NCBI RefSeq assembly: GCF_019279795.1
Contig: NC_056744.1
Span: 900,083,904-900,147,903 of the forward strand
Length of the DNA stretch: 64,000 nucleotides
Origin: Protopterus annectens
Taxonomy: Eukaryota; Chordata; Ceratodontiformes; Protopteridae
Direction: 5' to 3'
In this document: one piece after another, positions 45,961-58,399 of the stretch
Numbering within the stretch: position 1 is the stretch's first letter
Layout of the letters: every line of letters begins with the position of its first letter
The notes under the pieces: model-generated
Told to the model about the DNA's origin: nothing
The model's input: only the letters and a program-made list of their open reading frames with translations
The model's database searches: none
Translations under genes and position numbers: made by a program

Positions 45961-47184
45961 TTACTCCACTGGCTGCTGGAGTGCTTGACATCTCATCCTC
46001 CTATGGACCATGATGGAGAGCAGCTTTTCCATCTTGCATAGGCATGCACCAATGGTGCTGTGCACGACCATATGCACCAACCTTGGCATCTCCTGGCAGA
46101 TGATAAAATCCCCACCTCCACCAGTACTCCTGGAGGGTACCACAGCACCAGCTGCTGGGGTAGTGTACCTGAGGGGGAAGATAGTGCAGGGACAGCAGAG
46201 GCAGTACTGCCAGGTTGAGTCCCAGATGTGATAGACATCTGTGCTGGAGCTGGTGGAGCAAGGGCAGGCTGAGACACTGGAGTTGGCCTACCTCCCTTTG
46301 CTGTAAAGCATTTTGTGATTAGTTAGCGATGGATGACATGGAAGCATTTTGAAGACAAAAGCAAAAAAATAAAATTAGCGCCACCATATATGACATACAA
46401 TGCATTATCACAATAATGCAACTATTTTATTTGAACGTTTACATTTAAATATACTTTCTGACAACTAGAAACTATAATTACTGATTGCTAAAAGTAATTT
46501 TTTCAATGTGCAGATATTGTACATATGCTTGGTCCAATTATACAGATTAAAGTTAACAGCAGGCTATTGATGCCACTTGTGTAGAATTTAATTTATGTAA
46601 TATTTTTAAAGGATTGCACTATTTTATACTTGCTGTCTGTGGTATTTCACCCCCACAACATCTGACTACAGTCTTAGACTTGACTCCTACAGTTGGTTTG
46701 TGCTACAGACTGAAGCATGCATATTTGCTTTTACCGTTAGGATGTGCATGCATACTTTGCTTCAACTGTATAGAAAAGAAAAAAAATCGTTTAAAAGCTA
46801 CAATAATACTTCTCCTGTGCTTCATAAATACCCATTGGGTCCCTCAGTCTCTCCAGATGCTCAGCATGGGTTTCCCTACTATTGATACATTCTGCATTAG
46901 CTGTGCAAAGGAAAGAACAGAAAAACATTATGCATACCAGTCCTGCCTATATTTATCTATCATAAATTATCTTTATTAGTGTACTTACACAACTGTGGGA
47001 TGTTGCTAGTTCTGAACTCATCCAGCCACTGGTTGAGTGTATCACTCTTGCACCTTTTTAGGTAATTAAAGTGGTGCCTGCACTGTTCTCCAGTCTGTGG
47101 AATGCCAGTTGCACTGTATACAGCCTTGGCTAGTAAAGATCCTAGACTCCTGAACACCCCACCTCTGCACCCTAAATTGGGCAC
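45961..47184 (-). pseudogene. Myb/SANT-like gene fragment, possibly two exons
   Basis: The upstream minus-strand part (47184-46960) reads LGCRGGVFRSLGSLLAKAVY, SATGIPQTGEQCRHHFNYLK, matching the latter half of Myb/SANT-like domains (V...TG..RT.EQCR.R...LK). Some 700 bases downstream (about 46300-45965), after a TTTACAG acceptor-like signal, is a Pro/Ser/Ala-rich frame (QPALAPPAPAQMSITSGTQP) and a helix-like end (LVHMVVHSTIGACLCKMEKL). Such an order, DNA-binding domain then linker then C-terminal helix, is that of Harbinger-linked Myb-like proteins. No transposase is seen next to it, so a host or other transposon origin remains possible. Confidence 0.4.
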
Positions 47185-47189
47185 CTTCC

Positions 47190-48525
47190 CTTTTTATACC
47201 AGGCATGTCTATTAGAACACACAGCAATAGATAATAATGATTTCACGCCAATGTCTTGTTATCGTAGTTACTGGTACTGCACAAACCCAAGCAATGATGC
47301 CAACTGTGTTTGCATAATGTTAAGCAGAAAACAACAATGCCAAGTAGACAGGAAAGCAGTTTTGGAAATTGAAAGGTTTATCTGACACTTGACATTAGTT
47401 TGAGGGTTGTTTGCTGCTGTAACTGTTAGGTGATTTAACTTTGTAGACATGCACTGGGAACATAAACACTGATAAAATTGATTTTTACAGTATGGGATTC
47501 AAACCTATGAATAAGAGACAAAACATTTTCTTCCACGGTGGTGATTTTCCATCTTTGTCACAGAAGTGCTTCTCAGACATACTCATGAATTATTTATAAA
47601 TATAGATGACAGATTGAGGTGTTAACCATGTATGTGTGTGACCTGACAAGGTCTTTGTACATACATTCATTTGTGTATGTGTCTTATTTAAGTCTGAAGG
47701 CCAGGCAAGTTCAGATATCAGCATTAGACTTGCAGAAACATAGCTATACAGTATACCCCCCAGTCATACATCTAAACCTTCAAAACACAGTAAGGGTGTC
47801 TTATCCCTCATACGTATAACTCATATGAGCTCCACTGCTATGCATAGTTGTTGCTATTTATAATTATGTCTAAATTGTTATAAGTGATATCTAATATAAT
47901 GTGAAATGGGACAACAGTAAAAATGTCTTGAATTTCCTGTGTTAGCCCAAGATCATGTGTATGGCAGCCCTACACTTACACCTGTTGTCACAGGAATATT
48001 AAAATAACACTTATATATCATCCTGTTCATTACTATAAACTGAACTGTCATAATAGTAAAATATGTTGAACTTCCTATATTAGAACACAAGACCATCTGT
48101 ATTACATACCACAGGAATAGTTAAATAACAGCAGGATATTTCCCTATTCATTATTAACTTCTGAGTATTAACCACCATGCAACGCAAATTAGCATGTTTG
48201 TGTGGTGCCCAACACACTTGATACAATGTATCCATTCTGAAATTGCCTATCTACTTCCTCTCTGCAGGTGTTCTAGGCCTGCATGTGTTGATAAAGCTTG
48301 CTAACTACCGCACAATGTCACTAAGCAGTGTTGCATGATAGAAAGCAAAAAATGCAACAATGTATCTTTTTTGATATTTAGGATGTTTACATCCTGTCTG
48401 CAGGTGTTCTGTCTGCTTCTTGTCTGGGACATTAGTCCGGGCTTGCACACTAGTTAGCACTATGCAAATCAGATAAGCAAAATTAAACTTGTTTTAGCCT
48501 TCTGATCAGTGTTTATTAGGTATCA
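47190..48525. other. Unassigned sequence with SINE-like traces
   Basis: GGGATTCAAACC at 47491 resembles a reverse B box. The string ACCTTCAAAACACAGT...GTGTCTTATCCCTCAT at 47776-47812 recurs at 48846-48884, so the two places hold copies of one unnamed repeat. No gene is recognised. Confidence 0.35.
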
Positions 48526-48529
48526 TCCT

Positions 48530-48900
48530 TAAAAGACAAAGGTGGGACTTGAACCCTGATGTACAGAAATGTGCATGCTGTGTGGATCAATGTGTTAGCA
48601 GATGTACTACACACATAGGTGTTTTACAGCTGTAGATGATGCATTGATTATCAAAGAAGTACATTACATGACATTTATTGTGTTTATTTGTTTCCCTTGT
48701 TTGTGCTAAGCCATGCACTGTGCAAATACTGGCATTAAAAAAAAAGAAAAGAAATCTATAAAATAAAAAAAAAACACTACAAAATAGTTTTAGTACACAT
48801 GAAAGATTTTTACACAAGTCTGGATTTGAACTCTCACAGCAATGAACCTTCAAAACACAGTGTGTATGTGTCTTATCCCTCATTGCCACAGAAACAGCTT
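48530..48900 (-). repeat. Two SINE-head-like relics
   Basis: On the minus strand GGGTTCAAGTCCCACC (near 48545-48560) and GAGTTCAAATCCAGAC (near 48820-48835) resemble B boxes, the second with GGGATAAGACACA upstream as a weak A box. Bodies are not recognisable. These may be old tRNA-derived SINE copies. Confidence 0.3.
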
Positions 48901-48984
48901 TACAGCAGAGAATGAAAATCATTGTGCATACAAGCAAGTACAAACTCATCCACAATATCAACAAGACATATGGCACTTGTAAGC

Positions 48985-49715
48985 TTCTGAGTTATCTGTA
49001 CTTGTATTAATTTCAGATACAGTGCAATGAGGGATTATACAACCATTTATCATTAGTGTTTGCAGAGATGCAGCTCTGTCTTATGTCTGTATGGTGTTCA
49101 ATCTTCTCTTATCTGAACAGTAATCTGAGACATGCAGTCTGAAGGCATTTTTGTATCATTGCCCTTAAAATGTCAGAGAATATTAAATGGCAATAATATA
49201 CAGTTTTCAACCAATACAGGGAAGGTTCAATGTTACTGAACAAAAACTGTGAAATAAGTGTTGCTTACTGACTTTTAAAACATTAATACAATTACATCTA
49301 CACTTTGGAAATCTAACCTGGCTGACACACCTGTTGGAGGTAAGGGAGTCTAAATTGCTGTTGTGTTTTCCTTCTCCCTACCAATAATAATTCACAGTTG
49401 CAATCCATTAACAACCAAAGACTGAAGGAGTGCCTGCATTTCATTTACATCTGCTACACAGAGCCAATTATTTAGGATTTAGCAGTTCTAATGAGTTCAT
49501 GCCTCATTTGCCTATTCACTGTGCCAATGGCCCTGAATCTACACTATAAAAAGGTAACCCTGTAGCTAGGGAACCTGAAGGTGAGTAGACTTGTTTATAT
49601 GAATAGCACAGTTGAAGATTGCTATTACTTTGGATTTATTTGCACAGAAGACTACTGATCTTGATAAGGCATGATTGCATTTTTCTGTTAGATACTGGAT
49701 ATATTCAGATATTAG
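48985..49715. other. Unassigned sequence left of the RTE insertion
   Basis: No motif is recognised. Confidence 0.3.
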
Positions 49716-49725
49716 TTAGAAAAAT

Positions 49726-52605
49726 CATCATTATCTTCGGCTTTTCCCATTAGGGGTCGCCACAGCGGATCATCTCTTTCCATTTCTTCCTATCCTCTGC
49801 ATCTTGCTCTGTCACACCAACCGCCTGCATGTCCTCTCTCACCACGTCCATAAACCTTATCTTAGGCCTTCCTCTTTTCCTCTTAACTGGCAGCTCCATC
49901 CTTAGCATCTTTTTCCCAATGTACCCATCATCCCTCCTCAGCACATGGCCAAACCAACGCAATCTCGTCTCTCTTGCTTTGTCTCCAAACTATCCAACAT
50001 GAGCTGACCCTCTAATATACTGATTCCTAATCCTATCCATCCTAGTCACACCGAGTGCAAATCTTAACATCTTTAACTCTGCCACATCCAGCTCTGACTC
50101 CTGCCATTTTGTCAATGCCACTGTCTCCAATCCATATAACATAGCTGGACTCACTACCCTCTTGTAGACCTTCCCTTTCACTCTTACTGGTACCCGTCTG
50201 TCACAAATCAGTCCTGACACTCTTCTCCACCCATTCCACCCTGACTGTACTCTCTTCTTCACCTTTCTTCCACATTCACCATTACTCTGAACTGTTGATC
50301 CCAAGTACTTAAACTCATCCACCTTTACCAACTCTACTACCTGCATCCTCACCATTCCTCTACCCTCCCTCTCATTCACACACACATATATTCTGTCTTA
50401 GCCCTGCTGAGCTTCATTCCTCTGTTTTCTAGAGCATATCTCCACCTCTCCTGAGTCTCCTCAACCTGATTACTACTCTCACTACAGATCACAATGTCAT
50501 CTGCAAACATCATAGTCCATGAGGCCTCCTGTCTGATCTCATCTGTCAACCTGTCCATCACCACTGCAAATAAGAAAGGACTCAGAGCTGATCCTTGATG
50601 TAATCCCACCTACACCTTAAACGGATCTGTCACTCCCACTGCAGTCCTCACCACTGTCACACTACTCTCGTACATATCCTGTACCACTCTTACATACTTC
50701 TCTGCCACTCCCGACTTCCTCATACAATACCACAACTCCTCTCAAGGCACCCTGTCATATGATTTCTCCAAGTCTACAAAGACACAATGCAACTCCTTCT
50801 GACCTTCTCTGTATTTCTCCAATAACACTCTCAGAGCAAACATTTCATCTGTAGTGCTCTTTCCTGGCATGAATCCATACTGCTGATCACTAATCATCAC
50901 CTCCCTTCTTAACCTAGCTTCTACTACTCTTTCCCTTAACTTCAAGCTGTGACTGATCAATTTTATCCCTCTGTAGTTACTGCAGCTCTGCACATCACCC
51001 TTATTCTTAAAGATGGGTACCAAAACACTTTTTCTCCACTCCTCAGGCATCCTCTGACTTTCCAAAATTTCATTAAACAATCTAGTTAAAAATTCCACTG
51101 CCATTTCTCCTAAGCACCTCCATGCTTCCATTGGTATGTCATCTGGGCCAACAGCCTTTCCATTTTTCATCATCTTCATAGCTGTCCTTACTTCCTCCTT
51201 GCTAATCTGTTTCACTTCCTGATTCACTATCCCCACATCATCCAACCTTCTCTCTCATTCTCTTCATTCATTAGCCTCTCAAAATACTCTTTCCATCTAC
51301 TTAACACACTCTCCTCTCTTGTGAGTACCTTTCCCTCACTATCCTTTATCACCCTTACTTGCTGCACATCTTTTCCAGCTCTGTCCCTCTGTCTAGCCCA
51401 TCGGAACAGGTCCTTTTCTCCCTCTTTAGTGTCCAATCTCTCATACAACTCTCCATATGCCTTATCCTTAGCTTTCGCCACCTCTCTCTTTACCATGCGC
51501 CTCATCTCCTTATACGCATGTCTACTTTCTTCATCTCTTTGACAATCCCACTTCTTCTTCGCCAGCCTCTTCCTCTGTATACTCTCCTGTACTTTCTCAT
51601 TCCACCACCAGGCCTCCTTGTCCTCCTTCCTCTGTCCAGATGTCACACCAAGCACCTTTCTAGCAGTCTCCCTTACTAGTTCTGCTGTAGTTACCCAGCT
51701 ATTCGGTAACTCTCCACTGCCTCCCAGTGCCTGTCTTAACTCTTCCCTAAACTCCACTTCACAATCACCCTTTTTTAACTTCCACCATTTAATCTTTGGC
51801 ACTGCTTTCACACTCCTCCTCCACTTTTTGATCACCAACGTCATCCTACAGACCACCATTTTATGCTGCTTAACTACACTTTCCCCTGCCACCACTTTAC
51901 AGTCTCCAATCTCCTTCAGACTGGCCCTCCTGCATAGGATATAATCCACCTGTGTGCATCTTCCTCCACTCTTGTACGTCACCCTATGCTCCTCCCTCTT
52001 CTTAAAATACGTATTCACCACAGCCATGTCCATCCTTTTCGCAAAATCCACAATCATCTGACCTTCTACATTCCTCTCCTTAACACCATACCTACCCATC
52101 ACTTCCTCATCCCCTCTGTTCACTTCACCAACATGCCCATTAAAGTCCGCTCCAATCACTAGTCTCTCATCCTTGGGTACACTCACCACAACTTCATTCA
52201 ACTCACTTAAAAATTTCTCTTTCTCATCCATCGCACACCCAACTTGTGGAGCATATGCACTAACAACATTCATCATTACACCATCAATTTCGAGCTTCAT
52301 AAACATCACTCTGTCAGACACTCTCTTCACGTCTAAAACACTCTTGGCATATTGTTCCTTTAGTATAACCCCTACCCCATTTCTCCTGCTATCCACACCA
52401 TGATAGAACAATTTGAACCCATTTCCTAAACACCTGGCCTTACTTTCCTTCCATCTGGTCTCTTGCACGCACAATATATCAACCTTCCTTCTCTCCATCA
52501 TATCAGCTAGCTCTCTTCCTATACCAGTCATACTGCCAACATTCAAAGTTCCTACCCTTACTGCTACACTCCTAACCTTCCTCCTCTCTTCCTGTCTTCG
52601 TTATA
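49726..52605 (-). mobile_element. RTE-type LINE, 5'-truncated, with 10-bp TSD
   Basis: TTAGAAAAAT flanks the element (49716-49725 and 52606-52615). On the minus strand it starts within the ORF just before the endonuclease and ends with GATCCGCTGTGGCGACCCCT, then a GAAGATAATGATG tail, the recognisable 3' terminus of a widespread vertebrate RTE family. At 2.9 kb it holds nearly the whole ORF2. The small number of coding breaks and the intact duplication make it one of the younger insertions here. Confidence 0.92.
49750..52546 (-). pseudogene. RTE ORF2: APE endonuclease and reverse transcriptase
   Basis: The endonuclease (52546-51700) reads NVGSMTGIGRELADMMERRK, VDILCVQETRWKESKARCLG, VIGADFNGHVGE, VVNTYFKKREEHRVTYKSGG, with the catalytic E of QETRW and D/N of DFNGH present. 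The RT continues: MKNGKAVGPDDIPMEAWR, FVDLEKSYDRVP (motif A; the usual F/A after K is S), GLHQGSALSPFLFAVVMD, MMFADDIVICSE (catalytic FADD intact), YLGSTVQ, and the C-terminal block KRGRPKIRFMDVVREDMQAV. The reading frame shifts once near 51235. TGA after DRVP and TAG before the GLHQGS box interrupt it, plus a few more near 50385 and 49970. Stops such as CGA to TGA look like CpG decay. Usual RTE ORF2 length is about 950-1000 residues, nearly all represented. Confidence 0.9.
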
Positions 52606-52615
52606 TTAGAAAAAT

Positions 52616-53290
52616 ATTTTTATATATGTATTAGCAAATGCTACTTTTATTTGTATCCACTTTTTAGAAGTTTACCGATGGGTATAGGCATTTTGGTTAG
52701 GGCATGTTACTTTCCCAGATGTACAGCCTTATTAACTTTCATCACAAGTGTTAAATGTTACAACAGTTTTCTCCTTGCACTCTTCTGTAGTTATTTCTGT
52801 GACACAGGGGTGTTAGCCTTCGAAGATGGCCCAGAGACACCTCTAGGGGAGTGCTGGCCACAGGTACAGGTGACTGTCAATACATCAAAATAAATGATCT
52901 GTGGTAAATGTGTACACATGTTTTGGGACAGTTTCTTTGATAGCAGTTATAGCAATTCAATGAAAGTTCTAACTCTTTTGTTTGGTAGCAAAATGTAATT
53001 TGCCTGTTGCTTTGGGGGTGGAAGAACCAAGTTCCATGTCTGTGTTGGCATATAGAAAATTGTTTGCATAGAAGTTTGCTTTACTATTGTTACTCCCCCA
53101 GTTTTGGTTCCAACCTTGCTTTGTGTCTGACTGTGATATACTAAAACCACATAAATCCTTTTTTATATTTGAATATATTTGAATGTTTTCTCCTGGGGCT
53201 AATATTGAAAAAAATATTTCCTTATGTGTTATATCTAAGCAGGGCTTTTATTTATGTGTAGTATCCTTCTTTTCTGTTTTCTGTCACCTA
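52616..53290. other. Unassigned sequence between RTE and Harbinger gene
   Basis: No coding motif is recognised. The left end of the second Harbinger element may lie here. Confidence 0.3.
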
Positions 53291-53299
53291 GGACTATGG

Positions 53300-54776
53300 C
53301 ACCCAACTGTCCTAATCCTGGAAACCCCCTTTCAATGACCCTAAGAATGAGGTGATTCTACAAGCCTTTAGGCGACATGGTGCTTTCTGCTTGAGAGAGG
53401 CCATGGGTATATGTCTGGAAGAATGCAAATTTGGCAGTGGATAGTGGAAGATGTGAACACTGTTGGGGACTGCAGCAGGACATATGATCAGGGGTGTCAT
53501 AGGGCCACTGACATGATTTCATCAGCCGGGAGGAGAGCAGCTGGACTGGCCTGTGATGTGATAGGGGGCTGCTACAGAGCCACCACTGACACCAAATGAA
53601 GAGTTCCTGTCCACTGTCAGGGATCCAGAGAGCTCAGTGGAAAGTTCACAACAGCATGTGATTAATGTTGGTGCTGCTGTTTCATTGAGGACAAGTATGA
53701 ACCAGGAGGAGCTTCCAGGTAGGCTTAACTATTGTCAATTGTGAATTTTTTCTTTTATAGTAAAATATTGACAGCAATACTTAGGTCTGTTTACCAATTT
53801 TGTTTTGGGGGGGGCGGGCAGTTGATATAGTTAACAACACATTCTAGTTCCTTACACATGGGTTTGAGAAGGATGTCTCATCCAAGTTTCTGTTACATGT
53901 ATTGTTAATAGACATATAAAAGGCCCAACACTTTCTCACCCAATGTGTTACTGTTACTTGTGATGATAGTGTCCTTACTTTTTGACAATCCTTCCTCAGA
54001 ACTGGAGAGTCATCTGTACAATGTAAGCCAAACATTTTTTATTTCAATACTGATGAGCAGTTCACAGAAATATTTATTTTAGAAGTATGTGTGATGTAGA
54101 TGTCAGTGTATTGCTGAACTGTCTGTAATAGTGTCTTATTATCACAGGTAATCCTTACAGTGGTAGTATTAGACTCTTACCAACTGATGTCAGAGTATTG
54201 GCAGGCACTGATGATGGTGGTGGTCAAACAGAGGCATAATCAAAGGATGCAGAGGTTGAATCTGAATTTGAGGCTCACATTCAGCCATCCCCTGTAATTC
54301 CATTGGATACAGCCAATAGGTCTACACCAACCCATTCCAGTGAGCCCTCAGATATTGGACAAGTGGAGGGTGAGACACTCAATCAGGGTAGTTTGGTTAC
54401 AGTGGCTTCAGCACCTGTTGACTCTGGCCATAGCCAAAGTGTGGACAAGGTGCCATGCAGGAGGGTTGTTAGGGGTGCTCAGAGAAGATCTGCTGTCCAT
54501 CCTCCATCTGATCCAGGTGTGTCTTTCAGTGCCACTTGCCACATGTTTAGGGCTGTCATGCAGGTGCAGGCACATTCTAATTGGGCATCTGAGGAAATGC
54601 GTAGGGTTGTAGATTTGGCACAGGTTGACATGTGTGACTGCCTCCACCATTTTGCCAGTTCAATGGATTGGATGAATGACACATTGGAATGGTCAGTGTC
54701 AGTGATGGAACCTCTGCTGGGAGGGGGAAGGCATCTACGTGGGCATAGCGCATCCACATCATCTGATGCTAGTTGA
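53300..54776 (+). pseudogene. Harbinger Myb/SANT-like DNA-binding protein gene, second copy
   Basis: The domain start reads DPKNEVILQAFRRHGAFCLR (about 53340-53400), and the end, after frame changes, reads IWQWIVEDVNTVGDCSRTYD, QGCHRATDMI (53430-53520). It aligns with the first copy (LSDITNMIKAVKGHIRILEA, CCQRCTDMI). An acidic stretch near 54210-54290 and a long C-terminal frame (54303-54776) follow. The latter has HMFRAVMQVQAHSNWASEEM, RRVVDLAQVDMCDCLHHFAS and MNDTLEWSVSVMEPLLGG, probably the helix that binds the transposase. Acceptor-like TTATCACAGG at 54142 hints at an intron. It converges on the transposase at 56.3-57.1 kb, as in the other copy. Confidence 0.6.
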
Positions 54777-54779
54777 CGT

Positions 54780-55074
54780 GGCCATGCCTGATCATGCTCC
54801 CATAGTGGTAAACACCTAGATGAGACAGGCCATGGGGTGTGTTCCTGGGCATATTCATCAGTCATGTTCATGTAGCAGCAGTGCATCTGACTGTGGGCAT
54901 GGAAGTGCCAGTGCAACTGCTGGCAGAACCAGTTCCTGTGGTCAGGTATGATGACGATGAACTCCCACCTCTAACATATACAGCTCACACCTGTCTGACA
55001 TATCAAGACATACATCTACCACAGAGCTTGTGTGTGTTCTTGCAGACACTCACACACCAATTTCACTTGGAGTG

Positions 55075-55173
<99 letters not shown>

Positions 55174-56240
55174 GCTACATGGTTCAGTCATGAGGCTTAA
55201 ATCTCATTTTGTCTCGGTGGCTATCTGACACTTTATCCAAATTTCTGCCTGTTTCTATTTCTTTCTCAAACACACTCACCTTTTGTTGTCAGCCTAGGCT
55301 TCCTGCACCCCCCCCCCCCCCAAGCACCCTGTGCAAGAGATGATTGTTTTCTATATTTTGGATTCATGCATACATAAGCTTTTGTGTCTGATGCTCAGGG
55401 TGCATAGCTGACTTAGTGCTTAGAATATCTGTGTTTGTGATGCTGTTTTGCTAATTGTACTGCTTTCTTATAGGTTTTTGTAATGTGTACATGCCTCCCA
55501 CAAAAAAAGGTAGACCAATCCATAAAAAAAGTGGAACAAAGACTGATCAATAGGGAGACTTTTTGGTCTTACAAAGTTATAGACAGCTGATAGAATCAGT
55601 TTTTGCATTAGTATTTTTGGGACTCATCTGAGGTCTATGAAGTCTGAAACTGAAATATGTGTCATTAATTTCTAACATCTCTCTTTAATGATTTATCAAA
55701 CTGAGGACATTCGATGACCATCACTACTTTGAGAGGTATGGATGAGTGAATCTTTCATGCCTGAGGCCTATCAGTTGATAGAGGACACATATAGCCACAT
55801 AAGTCCTTGCTGTAAAAATCACCCGCCTTTTAATTACTTATATTACCAAACAACACTATTTAAGACTATGACATTCATTTGTATTATTGCACATTTTTTT
55901 GTTCTATTCCAGGTTCAGCATTTATCTTGTACATCCAGTAGTTGCTACAGTTTTAGTTCAGGGCTGACTCTGTCTGATGCTAAGAGTACACAGACATTAC
56001 ATGGGTAGGTAAACATTGTGAGCATAGCCTGGCATCAATGTTATTATATGTATGTGCATAGGAGGAAGGTCTTAGCCCCTTAGGTCATGAGTGAGTGTGC
56101 TATGCATTGCCTCCTGGCCAATGCACGGGCATATTGAGCACACTTACGTCTGCATACACCCACAGGAACTACTGGTTCTTCCTCTGACTCCTCAATGGCA
56201 TATGGCTGTGGTGACTGTGCCAGTGGTGGTGGGATATGTG
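54780..56240. other. Spacer between convergent Harbinger genes, with CA tract
   Basis: Contains the (CA)n tract at 55077-55172 and a poly-C run at 55310-55321. No extra gene is recognised. Confidence 0.4.
55077..55172. repeat. (CA)n microsatellite
   Basis: About 48 CA units, the longest pure dinucleotide tract in the window. Confidence 0.98.
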
Positions 56241-56254
56241 CCCCTCCCCTTGTT

Positions 56255-57140
56255 GATCCTGCTGAAGCTGTTTTGTCAGGATGATGTTGTGAAGCATGGC
56301 ACAGACAGTGAAGATTTCAGTACATGTATGTTGATTGTACTGCAGGGCACCCCCAGATGTATCTAGGCACCAGAACCGCTACTTCAGCAACACAAACATA
56401 TGCTCTATGATTTTATGGTTTGAACCTGTGCATCATTATGGCATTCTTCAGTGGGTGGGTGTGCATTTCTGATGGGTGTCATCAACCATGGTTCCAGAGC
56501 ATAACCTGCATCTCCCAGTAAAAGACCCTGTGGGATATCACCCCAAGTGAACATCTGATACAGTTGGGAGTTGTGCCAGATATGTGAGTCATGGTAACTG
56601 CCTGGGTTGCCAACACACACATTCAAGATGATTCCCTTAGTATTACAAATGACTTGGCAGTTAATGGGGTGAAGCCCTTTCTATTTATATAAACCCTTCC
56701 CTATTCCCTGAGTGGTACTTTGATTTCTATACATGTACAATCTGTGGCACCCAGTATTTTCAAGGTAGTGTGCTACAGGGTAAAACTTCTGCATATTTGT
56801 GGCCCTGTCCTCAGGTGTACAGGGAAAATATATGTGGTACCTGGCATGTTGGAGCATAGCATTCAGGAATTAATGGAGGATCCTAGATGTTGATGCCTCT
56901 GACACCCTCCCAGCATGTCTCTATTGGTCTCTGAAAGGTTCCTGTAGCTAAAATTCTAAGTGTTACACATATCTTTGTCTCCACCGGTATTGGTTCCACT
57001 CTGTTTACCCTTGGTCTGAGTTGAGGACAACAGAGATTCCAAAGTTCCTGTAGTATGCCTCTATCCACCCTGTAGCACGCTACAATTTCCACCTGTGATA
57101 TGTTAAATAGGGTCTGAAAACTCTTCTCCTTCTTGGCCAT
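56255..57140 (-). pseudogene. Harbinger transposase (HARBI1-like), second copy
   Basis: The N-terminus (57140-56883) reads FQTLFNISQVEIVACYRVDR, ILQELWNLCCPQLRP, VETKICVTLRILATGTFQRP. A middle part follows (LNAMLQHARYHIYFPCTPED). The catalytic part (56626-56405) reads [40 protein letters not shown], with the D of HDS and the GD.GY box. The end (about 56400-56260) reads [37 protein letters not shown]. The family pattern is complete in order but split by several frame changes and stops. Residues FWCLDTSGGALQY closely match FRCLDTSGDALQY of the other copy, so both belong to related families. Confidence 0.8.
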
Positions 57141-57144
57141 AGTC

Positions 57145-58080
57145 TATTAGTAGCAGCAGTAGCATAGACTACAGCCTGTTGCACATACACATGAATTAAA
57201 GCAACAGCAGCCCCTAACATTCTTTCTGTATAGACTCCTTTCTGTGGCTGTATTCCAATAGGTTTTGGAATTCACAGGGAAAACTAGCACTGAGTTTACA
57301 TGGCTGATTTATAGCTTGTTGAGTACCTCCTCCATCTTGGCTTGGTTGATTAGCATGCAGTTTAGCTGCTTATGTTGCAGAGCTGCTTACTGAATACAAA
57401 ATAGTGTGCTACAGTGTGTGGGTCACACCACGATGCACACACTGTCTTAGCGGACCATGTAGGGTTTATTGAATCTGCCCATTGATCTTACTTTTTTCTT
57501 TCACCATTTGGTTTTCTCACCACACATATCTGCACAACCTGCAGAGAGTTGACTTCTACCCATTTTTATCCATATTATCAAGATCTGTGAGTCAGATAAG
57601 CTATCTTCTTGACCATACAATTTTTTTCTTTAAGGCCAAGATTGACTAATTACTGAGGTGCTGGAATAACCAAGGAGAATTAGCCAAATGCTCAGTATTA
57701 CAGTGATTTCTTCAGTTGTCAACCTAGCCCAATAAAAAACACATTTAAACACTGAAATACATCTTCATTTGTTGAGACTGTAGGTGATGGGCAGTGCCTA
57801 GAAGGCCTGCTGTTCTGCACTATAGTCTCTGAAGAGTACCACCTGCTTTATTAGTGTGCATGTGTAGTCAACATAATTGCAATTACCCATTGCTGTACAG
57901 TAGATTATGTGCTGATGCCTTTCTTTTGAGTTTTATTTATTTAATTTTGGCACAGTGTTAGTGTTCAGTGATTAATTACATGCTCTCCATAAGTGCACAC
58001 ATACCACTGACTTTGCATAACAATGCTAAGCAATGGTTTCTCTGTATTCTATGGTTTATGAAGCTCACAAGTGCTTTCTA
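57145..58080. other. Unassigned sequence right of the second Harbinger element
   Basis: Probably includes the element's right end. No inverted terminal pair could be confirmed. Confidence 0.3.
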
Positions 58081-58084
58081 CAGG

Positions 58085-58395
58085 AAAGAAATCCATGCTT
58101 AAAACTTTTATTATTAAAAGGATACAAGGGTTAAATAACATGTCTTACATGGACTGACTCAAAGCCCTGTCTCTACTGCTAAGACTTGACCTGTGTCTGG
58201 CATACAATGCATCCTCTGACCCAACACTGATGCATTTACTGCACATTAGCAAGTCAAATGCATCAAAAATACTCAGTCTAGGGATCTAAACCTCTTTGGC
58301 AACATCAACAAAAGGGTTTGGAGGGACAGGTATATCTAATAGAGGGTATTGCTGTTCTGGAACAGCCTTCCCATCCACATAAAACAAAGTTGATG
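58085..58395 (+). pseudogene. CR1/L2-like LINE ORF2 C-terminal fragment
   Basis: FIIKRIQGLNNMSYMD, LKALSLL, then LDLCLAYNASSDPTLMHLLH, ISKSNAS correspond closely to FFTKRIQDISNMSYVGRLKA and GDLCPAYRALSDLTLMDLLH, IHKRNST of the fragment at 35.5-36.4 kb. Stops and frame changes are common and the 3' UTR is not evident, so this copy is older. Confidence 0.65.
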
Positions 58396-58399
58396 TACA

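Noticed and set aside
51321-52403. Plus-strand Ser/Leu-rich frames across the RTE element
   Set aside because: They are antisense shadows of the minus-strand RTE ORF2.
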